Shown one piece after another: positions 7,677 to 15,079 of a stretch of DNA of 42,444 bases (within the stretch, counting starts at the first letter, position 1; each line of letters opens with the position of its first letter). This stretch comes from a virus, in the IMG/VR virus record IMGVR_UViG_3300042691_017706, positions 1 to 42,444 of that record; one strand, 5' to 3'. A program made the position numbers and the translations under genes. The notes below the pieces were generated by a model. That model did not search any database. It saw only the letters and a list, made by a program, of their open reading frames with translations, and was not told the DNA's origin.

Positions 7677-8071
7677 TGCAGGGCAGTGTAAGTCACGAAG
7701 CGTATCTGCTGGAACTCCAACATCAGGAGAAGGTTGATTGTCTCAAGAAGTCGCCAGAAGCCGTAATGGCTGGACTCGATCTTGTGAAGTGCGATCTACT
7801 TCACATGGCACTCGGACTGGCAACCGAGGTTGGCGAGCTGCTGACAACGGTCAAGGCGTATACGATGTACGGGAAGTCCCTGGATCGCGAAAACCTGATC
7901 GAAGAACTGGGTGATCTGGAATTCTATATGGAAGGGTTCCGGCAAGTTCTGGACATCTCTCGGACGAGGACACTGATTCAGAACAACGAGAAACTGGCAG
8001 TTCGTTACAAGGACAAACAGTACTCCGACGCGGCAGCGATTGCCCGTGCGGACAAACCGGAAGGGCAATAG
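7676..8071 (+). CDS. MazG-like nucleoside triphosphate pyrophosphohydrolase
   Basis: A 131-residue all-alpha NTP pyrophosphatase of the MazG/dUTPase-like superfamily. The metal-binding pairs are E51-V-G-E54 and E76-E-L-G-D80 (EELGDLEFYM), spaced as in the family. The role would be hydrolysis of noncanonical or surplus nucleotides, or lowering of (p)ppGpp in the host; the sequence does not decide which. It starts within the clamp stop codon (TAATG) and ends directly before the exonuclease gene at 8072, consistent with an operon. Confidence 0.9.
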   Translation: MQGSVSHEAYLLELQHQEKVDCLKKSPEAVMAGLDLVKCDLLHMALGLATEVGELLTTVKAYTMYGKSLDRENLIEELGDLEFYMEGFRQVLDISRTRTLIQNNEKLAVRYKDKQYSDAAAIARADKPEGQ

Positions 8072-9286
8072 ATGAAGGGTTTGTTTCAGGCCGCGACTTT
8101 AATGCGGACAAAGGTTTATTCAGCATCTGCTCGCTGTGGGGCGTGCGGTCTGTACAAACACTGTAAGTCACCCAAGCTGGAACCGCAGGGAAGTGGTTCC
8201 ACTGGTGTGATGATTGTACTGCCGCCGATCAGTAAACCTGCGGATGACAGCGGTGTTTTTATGATGTCTTCTGTCGGTACTAAAGTACGCGACGTACTTC
8301 TGGATATGAACATCAGTCCGAAGAACTGCTACGTCACTGCTGCCACAATCTGCCATACCAATAAACCCACAAGCGAACAGATTGATGCCTGCAGTTTCAA
8401 ACTACGCGAATCGATCAAGGAACTGAAACCCCATACAGTGATTGCTATCGGGGATGCCGCAGTCAGGAACGTTATCCAGTTCACATGGAATAAACCAGCA
8501 GGCGATCCACATCGCTGGTATGGTTATCAGATTCCAGCACAGTTAACGAACTGCTGGGTCTGTCCCGTGATTGAACCCACGAATGAGGAACGGCAGTGTT
8601 CCGGCGTACTGTTCGAACAGCAGATCGCTTCTGCACTGAAACGCAGGAAGCACCCCTACAAAGAGAACAAGATCCCAGACTTCCATTCTCAGGTTAATAT
8701 CCTCGATGAAAAGGAAGCAATCAGATGTATCAACCATCTGGCTGAGAATGGTGGTACGGTTGCGTGGGACTACGAAACCAACAGCCTGAAACCGGAGCAC
8801 AGCAAAGCCCGGATTCTGGCCGTTAGCTTCTGCGTAGGCGGAAAGTATACTTTTGCCGTTGCGTGGTCGGAACGGGTTGCAGAAGCCGTTAGAGCGTTCT
8901 GCAGAAGCCCCCGTGTAAAGAAAATTGCCAGTAACCTGCAGTTTGAACATCGGTGGACTCAAGCGATCTTGAAAACCCGTGTTCGTGGCTGGTTGTGGGA
9001 TACCATGCAGGCAGCTCACAGTCTGGACAATCGGCAGGGAGTCACCAGTATCAAGTTCCAGTCGTTTGTTCAGTTGGGTCAACCCAGCTACAACGACAAG
9101 ATCCATGACTTCATGACAAGCGACGATAAGAAAGAAGATGACAGTCATGCTGTCAACAGGATCGTACAGGATATCCCAATGCACGAACTGTTAGTCTACT
9201 GCGGACTTGACTCACTTCTGGAATACAAGGTAGCGGTCAAACAAGCTCGCCTGATGGAACACCCAGCGTATGAGGAGATGATATGA
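8072..9286 (+). CDS. UDG-like domain fused to DnaQ-type 3'-5' exonuclease
   Basis: Residues 15-200 follow the family 4 uracil-DNA glycosylase layout: Cys22, Cys25 and Cys31 near the N-terminus, then CYVTAATICHTNKPTSEQIDAC and LKPHTVIAIGDAA. The usual catalytic GExPG segment is replaced by LPPISKPADDSG, so glycosylase activity is doubtful. Residues 205-404 are a DEDD exonuclease: D233-Y-E235 (motif I), SNLQFEHRW (motif II) and Y376-CGL-D380 (motif III). This would be the proofreading part of the family A polymerase, which is encoded separately next door with a 4-nt ATGA overlap. In most phages exonuclease and polymerase are one chain. Confidence 0.9.
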   Translation: MKGLFQAATLMRTKVYSASARCGACGLYKHCKSPKLEPQGSGSTGVMIVLPPISKPADDSGVFMMSSVGTKVRDVLLDMNISPKNCYVTAATICHTNKPTSEQIDACSFKLRESIKELKPHTVIAIGDAAVRNVIQFTWNKPAGDPHRWYGYQIPAQLTNCWVCPVIEPTNEERQCSGVLFEQQIASALKRRKHPYKENKIPDFHSQVNILDEKEAIRCINHLAENGGTVAWDYETNSLKPEHSKARILAVSFCVGGKYTFAVAWSERVAEAVRAFCRSPRVKKIASNLQFEHRWTQAILKTRVRGWLWDTMQAAHSLDNRQGVTSIKFQSFVQLGQPSYNDKIHDFMTSDDKKEDDSHAVNRIVQDIPMHELLVYCGLDSLLEYKVAVKQARLMEHPAYEEMI

Positions 9287-10701
9287 TACCGTGCGAACCG
9301 GAAGCGTATAACCTGATGCACGAAGGTGCAATAGTGATGAGCGAAATCTCTTCCAATGGATTTCGCATTGATACCGAGTTCCTTTCTAACTCGCGTCTCA
9401 AGATGCAGGAAGAAATCAAGAACGTCACCAAAGAACTCAAGGAACACGATTACTGGCGACTCTGGAAAAAGAGATACGGCGAGAAAGCCAAACTGACGTC
9501 GCCCGATCAGTTGGGCAAGTTACTGTTCAAGGAACTCAAATATCAGCCTACCGCGTACACCGACAAAGGGAAACCATCTACAGATGCACTCGCACTTGAA
9601 AAGATCGATGATCCTTTCGTGCGGGATTACAGTCGTATGTGTAAGCTGATCAAGAGCGACCGCACATTCCTTGCCGGGATCGAGCGGGAGACACGTGGTG
9701 GGTTTCTCCGAGTGTTCTTTAACCTTCACACAACAAAAACATGGCGATCAAGTTCAGAAGCAGTCAACTTCCAGAATCTGCCAATCCGGGAAGGCGAGAT
9801 GGCACGTCTGATCCGGAGTTGCTTCATCCCACGGAAAGGTCGTTGTATTGCGGAAATCGACTGTAGCGGTGTGGAAGTTCGTATCAGTGCGTGCTATCAC
9901 AAAGACCCGGCGATGATTCGCTATATCGAAGATCCATCTACGGATATGCACCGAGATACAGCATGTGACATATTTCTGTGTAAACCAGAGCAGGTGACGA
10001 AAGCTGCCAGAACTGCCAGCAAGAACAGCTTCGTGTTTCCAGAGTTTTACGGTTCGTACTACAAGACTGTAGGCAGCGATCTGTGGGACGTAATGGAAAT
10101 GCGGAACATCACCCTGAACATCAACGGCAAAGAGCGATCTATCCGGAAGCATCTGGCCAAAAAGGGAATCACAGAACGCGGAACCAGTACCGAACCAGAA
10201 CCCGGCACGTTCATGGATCACATCCGGACGGTAGAAAAGATATTCTGGAAAGAGCGGTTCCGGGGATACGACAAGTGGAAGTTCGATACGTTCGCCCAGT
10301 ATCTGAAAACTGGTGGCTGGAAAACCAAAACAGGATTTCAGGTCACTGGGATCTACTCCAAGAACGACGTAACAAACCATCCGATTCAGGGGAGTGCTTT
10401 CCACTGTCTGCTGTGGGGTCTGATTCGCCTGCAGAAGTGGCTGAGAAAGCACAAGATGAAAACACTCATTATCGGACAGATCCACGACTCCGTCGTGTTA
10501 GATGCTGTCCCTAGCGAACTCCAGGATGTGCTTCACAAATGGAAGTATATCATGGAAGTAGAACTACCACGTCACTGGAAATGGATTATTGTTCCGATGG
10601 TGGTAGAAGCCGACGTCGCCCCGATTGATGCCTCATGGTTCGCGAAAGAACCATACGACATTAACTCCAAGGGGATCTGGGTTCCAAAAACAGCACTGTG
10701 A
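9283..10701 (+). CDS. Family A DNA polymerase, polymerase domain only
   Basis: A 472-residue palm/fingers/thumb protein without an exonuclease domain. Motifs are WRSSSEAVNFQNLP (RTSSSxPNLQN region), motif A AEIDCSGVEVRISA with Asp193, motif B RTASKNSFVFPEFYG, and motif C IGQIHDSVVLDA with His401 and Asp402. Motif C has Ser403 where most family A polymerases have Glu, a variant that should still coordinate metal through the aspartates. An insertion of about 100 residues separates motifs B and C. The start overlaps the exonuclease gene (ATGATACC), so both chains are probably made together and may assemble into one proofreading polymerase with the clamp. Confidence 0.95.
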   Translation: MIPCEPEAYNLMHEGAIVMSEISSNGFRIDTEFLSNSRLKMQEEIKNVTKELKEHDYWRLWKKRYGEKAKLTSPDQLGKLLFKELKYQPTAYTDKGKPSTDALALEKIDDPFVRDYSRMCKLIKSDRTFLAGIERETRGGFLRVFFNLHTTKTWRSSSEAVNFQNLPIREGEMARLIRSCFIPRKGRCIAEIDCSGVEVRISACYHKDPAMIRYIEDPSTDMHRDTACDIFLCKPEQVTKAARTASKNSFVFPEFYGSYYKTVGSDLWDVMEMRNITLNINGKERSIRKHLAKKGITERGTSTEPEPGTFMDHIRTVEKIFWKERFRGYDKWKFDTFAQYLKTGGWKTKTGFQVTGIYSKNDVTNHPIQGSAFHCLLWGLIRLQKWLRKHKMKTLIIGQIHDSVVLDAVPSELQDVLHKWKYIMEVELPRHWKWIIVPMVVEADVAPIDASWFAKEPYDINSKGIWVPKTAL

Positions 10702-10712
10702 AGGATACTGCA

Positions 10713-11660
10713 ATGGCAAACGATACTGAATTTGAATTGTACAAGAAATATCGTCCGACGAACTGGGATCAACTGGTAGGACAGGAAGGTGCATCGCGTC
10801 AACTGTCGGCAATGTTAACGAACAATAAGATCCCACGAACTATTCTCATTACGGGTCCATCCGGTTGTGGGAAGACTACCATTGCCCGCATCATCAAAGA
10901 GATGTTGGTGATCTCCGATCAGGACTATCAGGAGATCGATTGTGCGGACAATAACGGGATCGATATGGTCCGGGATATCAAACGCCGAATTCATGCCAGT
11001 CCCCTGAATGGCAAGTGGCGAATGTTCCTGCTGGACGAGTGCCATCAGTTAACAGCCGCCGCACAGGACTCGCTGTTGAAGGTGCTGGAAGACACCCCAA
11101 AGCATGTGATCTTTGTTCTGAATACTACGAATGCCCAGAAGCTGAAAGAGACCATCAAGACACGCTGCACCGACATACAGGTGAAGAGTTTCACGACAGA
11201 CGGTCTGACGAAGATCATTCGACGTGTTTGCAAGAAAGAGAAGATCAACCTCAGTGACGACGTTCGTGACATGATCATTACTGCAAGTGATGGCAGTGCA
11301 AGGAAAGCCCTCGTCATCCTGCATCAGATACAGGATCTGGAAAACGAAGACGATCAGAAAGCGGCAATCCTCAAGAGTGATGTTCAGGCAGTGGGGATTG
11401 ATCTTGCTCGTAAACTTATGGACCTGCGTTCCACATGGGGTGACATCGCAAAGGTTCTGAAGTCCATCGAGCAGGACGCTGAAGGGGTACGCCGTTGCGT
11501 TCTGGGGTATGCGTCTGCGATAATCCTGAACCAGAGCAAACCCAGCAAGATCAGTGCCAGGGCTGCGCTGGTGCTCGAAGCGTTCGAAAGCAACGTTTTT
11601 GATTCCGGCAAGGCGGGACTTGTACTTATGGCTTACAACGTTTTTGGAATTAAAAGTTAG
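10713..11660 (+). CDS. Clamp loader AAA+ ATPase (DnaX/RFC small-subunit-like)
   Basis: A 315-residue AAA+ protein that would open the sliding clamp and load it on primed DNA. It begins with the family signature LYKKYRPTNWDQLVGQE and has Walker A GPSGCGKTT (residues 48-56), Walker B FLLDECH, sensor 1 LNTTN and a TRC (SRC-type) arginine-finger motif followed by GSARKALVILHQI (sensor 2). ATG 10713 is preferred to GTG 10698 because AAGGAT lies just upstream. No second loader subunit is visible, so it may act as a homo-oligomer or with a partner outside the window. The stop lies inside copy 2 of the 21-bp motif. Confidence 0.94.
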   Translation: MANDTEFELYKKYRPTNWDQLVGQEGASRQLSAMLTNNKIPRTILITGPSGCGKTTIARIIKEMLVISDQDYQEIDCADNNGIDMVRDIKRRIHASPLNGKWRMFLLDECHQLTAAAQDSLLKVLEDTPKHVIFVLNTTNAQKLKETIKTRCTDIQVKSFTTDGLTKIIRRVCKKEKINLSDDVRDMIITASDGSARKALVILHQIQDLENEDDQKAAILKSDVQAVGIDLARKLMDLRSTWGDIAKVLKSIEQDAEGVRRCVLGYASAIILNQSKPSKISARAALVLEAFESNVFDSGKAGLVLMAYNVFGIKS

Positions 11661-11676
11661 CATCACTGCGACTATA
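11656..11676 (+). promoter_or_regulatory. Candidate phage promoter motif, copy 2
   Basis: The sequence is GTTAGCATCACT, then G, then CGACTATA, running on as AATAAAAC, so it ends TATAAATA, the same octamer as the T4 late promoter consensus. It lies 28 nt before the ATG at 11705 and contains the clamp loader stop codon. No sigma70 -35 box is evident. Function is inferred from the three matching copies. Confidence 0.65.
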
Positions 11677-11704
11677 AATAAAACACTTTTTCAGAAAGTC
11701 CGAT

Positions 11705-12178
11705 ATGGCAAAAGTCGCTAAAGAACCACGAAACATCTTCCGGATTGATCCCAATCGTCTGGACCGGGAATGTGTTCTGCACGTCGCAGACGTTCATAAA
11801 CTGATGTGTCAACTGGCTGATGCAAAGCTCGCATTGGCTGAGGCTGAGCAGACCTACGTCGCTGTTAAGGCGGAACTGGATGCGAAAGTCCGGAAGAATC
11901 CTGAAAAGTTCAAACTGATGAAGATCACCGAAGTCGCTGTACAGAACGCAATGCGGAACAGCAGCGACTATCAGGAAGCAAAAGAACTCCGGGACAAGTG
12001 TTTGTACGACGTTGATATCATTCAGGCCGGAGTCACCGCGTTGAATCACAAACGCGATATGCTCAAGGGTCTGATCACATTATACAGCATGGACTACTAC
12101 TCAGAAGTCACTGCTGATAGAGAGGAGATCGAATCGATCAATAAGACTGCTTCAAGGTCGAAGGGGGGTGTACGTTAG
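11705..12178 (+). CDS. Conserved phage coiled-coil protein preceding the SSB gene
   Basis: A 157-residue, mostly helical protein with heptad-rich stretches (LADAKLALAEAEQTYVAVKAELDAKV and a second helix pair around YQEAKELRDKCLYDVDIIQAGVTALNHKRDMLKGLITLY). The layout FRIDPNRLDREC, coiled coil, then DYYSE is one I associate with phage proteins encoded just before gp32-like or RecA-like genes; its molecular function is not known to me. Its position between clamp loader and SSB suggests a recombination or replication accessory. It is the first gene after copy 2 of the promoter-like motif. Confidence 0.85.
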   Translation: MAKVAKEPRNIFRIDPNRLDRECVLHVADVHKLMCQLADAKLALAEAEQTYVAVKAELDAKVRKNPEKFKLMKITEVAVQNAMRNSSDYQEAKELRDKCLYDVDIIQAGVTALNHKRDMLKGLITLYSMDYYSEVTADREEIESINKTASRSKGGVR

Positions 12179-12187
12179 GAGTTCGTC

Positions 12188-12328
12188 ATGTACTGGGAAT
12201 TTTGGGTCGTTTTGGGGTTATCCCCACTGATTACTTATTTGAACTGCAGACTCGGCAAGTATGGTATTCTCGCCGGAGAAGCAGCATGGAATCGTTTCAT
12301 AAGGTTTCGTCATGGCGAAAAAGAATAA
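12188..12328 (+). CDS. Small single-pass membrane-type protein
   Basis: A 46-residue frame with a well-placed AGGAG 7 nt before ATG 12188. A hydrophobic stretch, FWVVLGLSPLITYL (residues 5-18), is followed by a basic tail RFIRFRHGEKE, as in small inner-membrane proteins with the C-terminus in the cytoplasm. The last 17 nt overlap the SSB start in another frame, a spacing typical of coupled phage genes. Short length limits certainty; it might only serve to couple translation of the SSB. Confidence 0.55.
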   Translation: MYWEFWVVLGLSPLITYLNCRLGKYGILAGEAAWNRFIRFRHGEKE

Positions 12329-13325
12329 AGCCAAAAAAGCCGAACGCCTGTCAATGAGGCAGCGTGCGGAAGAACACTCATCTGGGCAGGGTAAGGGTGC
12401 GTTGACGCTGCCTGACGGCATGAAGGTCGTCAAGATCAAAGCTACCTGCAACAAGCGATGGAGTATCATTCCGTTCATCGCAACGGAAGCCAATCCGGGA
12501 GCGTACAAATATGACCGTGTCGGTAAACTCTACGCCGAACGGACTTACTTCGCTCATGGTAACGTAGGACCAGAGCAGTCGCTTGTTCCGTGTCCATATC
12601 ACAACACGAAGCACCTTTCGCCGAAGCACAGAATGCGATGTCCGATATGTGACCATCGCAACAAACTGCTTCAAGATCCAGACACAAGCGATGAACAGAC
12701 AAAGGCGTTAGCAGTCAAGGAACGCCAGATCATGCTGATTCTCGACGAAGAGGATCGCGACAGCGGGATTCAGGTCTTCGACTACAGTTTCCACGGATTC
12801 GGGAAACTGCTGGATGCTCAGTTGAAAAACTTTGACCCGGATGACGAAGAGAACTTTTACGCCGACTTCGAAGGTGGGCAGGTTCTTCGTATTTCGTTCG
12901 AAGAAAAACCGACAGGCAATACCCGCCCATGGTTCCCGGCATCGTCGATCCTGTTCCGTGCAAGAAAAGAAGATCTGCCGGAAGAGGTGATCGAACACGA
13001 AATCGACGTGGATGCGATGATCGTCCTGCCATCCTATGAAGACTTGTCGGACATGTACTTCCAGACTTCGGCACCACCGAAGAAAAAGAAGTCCAAGGAC
13101 GATGATGATGATGACGATGATGATGATGAGGAAGATGAAAAGCCAGCAAAAAAGTCATCCAAGAAGAAACCACCAGTCGATGATGACGACGAGGACGAAG
13201 ATGACGATGATGATGATGACGAACCACCTAAAAACAAAAAGAAACAGGTGGAAAAGTCATCCAAGAAAAAGCGTCGGGATGATGACGATGACGATGATGA
13301 TGATGATGACGATGTTCCATTCTAG
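12312..13325 (+). CDS. Single-stranded DNA-binding protein, gp32-like, with long acidic tail
   Basis: A 337-residue protein resembling T4 gp32. A basic N-terminus (MAKKNKAKKAERLSMRQRAEE) would serve cooperative binding. The core has a zinc site C94-x2-H97 ... C110-x2-C113 (CPYH, CPIC) and aromatic-rich strands for ssDNA. The C-terminal 75 residues are an extreme tail of Asp runs broken by lysine blocks and ending DDDDVPF. Acidic tails of SSBs recruit replication partners, but this one is much longer than in gp32 or bacterial SSB and its KKSSKKK blocks are unusual. The genes around it (coiled-coil protein, RecA-like recombinase) fit a recombination module. Confidence 0.88.
   Translation: MAKKNKAKKAERLSMRQRAEEHSSGQGKGALTLPDGMKVVKIKATCNKRWSIIPFIATEANPGAYKYDRVGKLYAERTYFAHGNVGPEQSLVPCPYHNTKHLSPKHRMRCPICDHRNKLLQDPDTSDEQTKALAVKERQIMLILDEEDRDSGIQVFDYSFHGFGKLLDAQLKNFDPDDEENFYADFEGGQVLRISFEEKPTGNTRPWFPASSILFRARKEDLPEEVIEHEIDVDAMIVLPSYEDLSDMYFQTSAPPKKKKSKDDDDDDDDDDEEDEKPAKKSSKKKPPVDDDDEDEDDDDDDDEPPKNKKKQVEKSSKKKRRDDDDDDDDDDDDVPF
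13182..13219 (+). repeat. Direct repeat within the SSB acidic tail, copy 1 (38 bp)
   Basis: Identical over 38 bp to 13672-13709 in the neighbouring low-complexity gene. It begins GATGACGACGAGGACGAAG and continues as GAT repeats. It could recombine and delete the 490 bp between the copies. Confidence 0.85.
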
Positions 13326-13354
13326 TTCAGTGTGTGGCTGAACTTGTGTTTTGG
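13324..13354 (+). terminator. Weak hairpin after the SSB gene
   Basis: AGTTCAG (13324-13330) pairs with CTGAACT (13338-13344) around a 7-nt loop, then TGTGTTTT follows. The stem is short and the T-run imperfect, so it may be a partial terminator or mRNA 3' end. It overlaps the stop codon. Confidence 0.4.
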
Positions 13355-13389
13355 TTGTACGATTTGTTCCAGTTGGGAAGTAAGTAACA

Positions 13390-13914
13390 ATGGCGAAAAT
13401 GACGTTGGCTCAGGCACTTGAATCTATCAAGAATCACGCAGATGCCCTCACTGTGCTGATTGAACATCTGAATCTTCCGGCAAAGGGTGCTGCGGCACCT
13501 TCGAAGAAGGGTAAGCCGCCAGTGGATGAAGACGAAGATGACGATGATGAGGACGACGAAGACGATGACGATGATGACGAAGATGAAAAGCCCGCAAAGA
13601 AATCTTCAAAGAAGTCACCACCAAAGGCAGCGAGCAAGAGCACGGCCAAAGGTGGCAAGGTAGTCCCAGTCGATGACGACGAGGACGAAGATGACGATGA
13701 TGATGATGATGAAGACGATGATGATGAAGACGAGAAGCCAGCAAAAAAGTCTGCCAAAGCTGCGGCGAAGGGTTCCGGCAAATCATCGGGGGGCAAATCT
13801 TCTGCGAAGGCTGCCAAGACTACGGACGAGGACGACGAAGACGATGATGACGACGACGATGATGATGACGAGGACTTCAAGAAAGCCTTCAGCAAGAAAA
13901 AGGACAAGAAGTAG
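13390..13914 (+). CDS. Acidic/lysine low-complexity protein following SSB
   Basis: A 174-residue protein. The first 35 residues (MTLAQALESIKNHADALTVLIEHLNLP) form one plausible amphipathic helix; the rest alternates Asp/Glu runs of 12-20 residues with KPAKKSSKKS and AKAAAKGSGKS blocks. It shares these units and a 38-bp identical DNA stretch with the SSB tail upstream, and resembles the partial protein at 1-504. ATG 13390 is preceded by GGAAGTAAGTAAC, a weak ribosome binding site. Function is not recognised. The charge pattern suggests a disordered nucleic-acid or protein-binding chain, possibly acting with the SSB. Confidence 0.8.
   Translation: MAKMTLAQALESIKNHADALTVLIEHLNLPAKGAAAPSKKGKPPVDEDEDDDDEDDEDDDDDDEDEKPAKKSSKKSPPKAASKSTAKGGKVVPVDDDEDEDDDDDDDEDDDDEDEKPAKKSAKAAAKGSGKSSGGKSSAKAAKTTDEDDEDDDDDDDDDDEDFKKAFSKKKDKK
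13672..13709 (+). repeat. Direct repeat within the acidic protein gene, copy 2 (38 bp)
   Basis: Second copy of the 38-bp repeat at 13182-13219, in the same reading sense (encoding Asp/Glu runs). The identity suggests recent duplication or conversion between the two genes, although simple GAT repeats converge easily. Confidence 0.85.
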
Positions 13915-13955
13915 TTCTCTCTGATCACGGTTGACGATTCGCTTGTGTAACTCAG

Positions 13956-13990
13956 AAGCTGGGTGGACTTAACGGTTCACCCAGCTTTTT
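13956..13990 (+). terminator. Intrinsic terminator before the recombinase gene
   Basis: AAGCTGGGTG (13956-13965) pairs with CACCCAGCTT (13978-13987) across a 12-nt loop, ending in TTTTT (13986-13990). The recombinase ATG at 14000 is only 9 nt further, with GGTGA between, so the hairpin can act as an attenuator for the next gene. Confidence 0.88.
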
Positions 13991-13999
13991 CGGTGAACT

Positions 14000-15079
14000 A
14001 TGAAAACAGAAAGATTACTCAGCTTTATGAAAACGAAGTCGCCCAAGTATGTGTTCGATCCGGAAAACTTCCTGAGCAGTGCATCGACACTTCTCAACTG
14101 CAGTCTGACAGACAATCCCTTTTGTGCGTATGAGAAAGGGAAGTACTATTTCTTCGTGGGCGATTCTCAATCCGGTAAGTCGTTTTTTACGATGTGTGCA
14201 TTTGCTGAAGCATCCATCGACCCCGCATTCGACGACTACACATTCATCCACGACAACACAGAAGACGGTGTACTGTTTGATGTTGATCGTTACTTCGGGA
14301 AGAAAGTAGCGAAAAGACTACGGGCACCAGCAGTCGATGAAAACGGTGAGCCGTGTTGCTCAGCCTACATCGAAGACTTCTACAAACATGCGAAGGCTGC
14401 ATTCCGCAGGGGTCCAACGATTTACATTCTCGACAGCATCGATGCCCTGACTTCCCGACAGGAAGAAAAGAAAGAAGAGGCACAGGAGAAGGAAGCTGCG
14501 GCAGGAAAGAAAGTTACCGGGGAGATGTCGGATGGGAAGGCGAAGATCAACAGCAAGAAACTTCGCAGTTTGATCAGACCCATGAAACAGAGCGGTTCCA
14601 TTCTGATCATCGTTGTGCAGACTCGCGACAACCTTGGAATGACGTTCAGCGAGAAGACTCGCTCCGGTGGACGTGCGTTGAAGTTCTACGCGACATCTGA
14701 AATCTGGACGAGTGTAATCAAAACACTCACCAAAGAAGTTCGTGGTAAGAAGCGAAAGTACGGAATCATTACCCGGATGGACGTAAAGAAAAACCGTCAC
14801 ACAGACTTCGTGGGACAGGCTGATATCCCCATCATAGCTGGATACGGATTCGACGACATTGGTGGGTGTGTTGACTGGTTGGTCGAGAATGAACACTGGA
14901 ACAAAGGAAAAAAGATCACAGCACCAGAGTTCAGCGAGGTTCCGCTCGGACGCGAGAAACTGATTCAGACGATTGAGGAAACAAAGAACGGTCACTACCG
15001 TCTGCAGGAACTGGTCGGGGAAGTTTGGAATGAACTGCGTGAGTCTTTGAAACCGAAAAGGAAACCTCGCTATGAGTAA
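14000..15079 (+). CDS. RecA/UvsX-like recombinase
   Basis: A 359-residue RecA-fold ATPase. Walker A is GDSQSGKS (residues 54-61), an acidic Walker B strand is TIYILDSIDALT, and a motif like SGSILIIVVQTRDN follows, ending in a conserved Gln. A lysine/glutamate-rich loop (EEKKEEAQEKEAAAGKK) is inserted after Walker B. This order matches phage UvsX/RecA-like strand-exchange proteins, and the SSB and 5' exonuclease genes nearby support the role. It might instead be a RecA-like accessory lacking strand exchange. The end overlaps the next gene by 8 nt. Confidence 0.85.
   Translation: MKTERLLSFMKTKSPKYVFDPENFLSSASTLLNCSLTDNPFCAYEKGKYYFFVGDSQSGKSFFTMCAFAEASIDPAFDDYTFIHDNTEDGVLFDVDRYFGKKVAKRLRAPAVDENGEPCCSAYIEDFYKHAKAAFRRGPTIYILDSIDALTSRQEEKKEEAQEKEAAAGKKVTGEMSDGKAKINSKKLRSLIRPMKQSGSILIIVVQTRDNLGMTFSEKTRSGGRALKFYATSEIWTSVIKTLTKEVRGKKRKYGIITRMDVKKNRHTDFVGQADIPIIAGYGFDDIGGCVDWLVENEHWNKGKKITAPEFSEVPLGREKLIQTIEETKNGHYRLQELVGEVWNELRESLKPKRKPRYE

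Noticed and set aside
9754-10485. Minus-strand ORF of 243 residues
   Set aside because: It lies wholly within the polymerase gene, whose motifs A and B fall in this stretch. Composition is typical of an antisense shadow.
12600-12670. Possible RNA polymerase or ribosomal zinc protein from the CPYH/CPIC motif
   Set aside because: The basic N-terminus, acidic tail and position next to the recombinase fit a gp32-like SSB better.
13434-13928. Minus-strand frame of long serine runs
   Set aside because: It is the reverse reading of GAT/GAC repeats in the acidic protein gene. Repeat DNA gives open frames on both strands.
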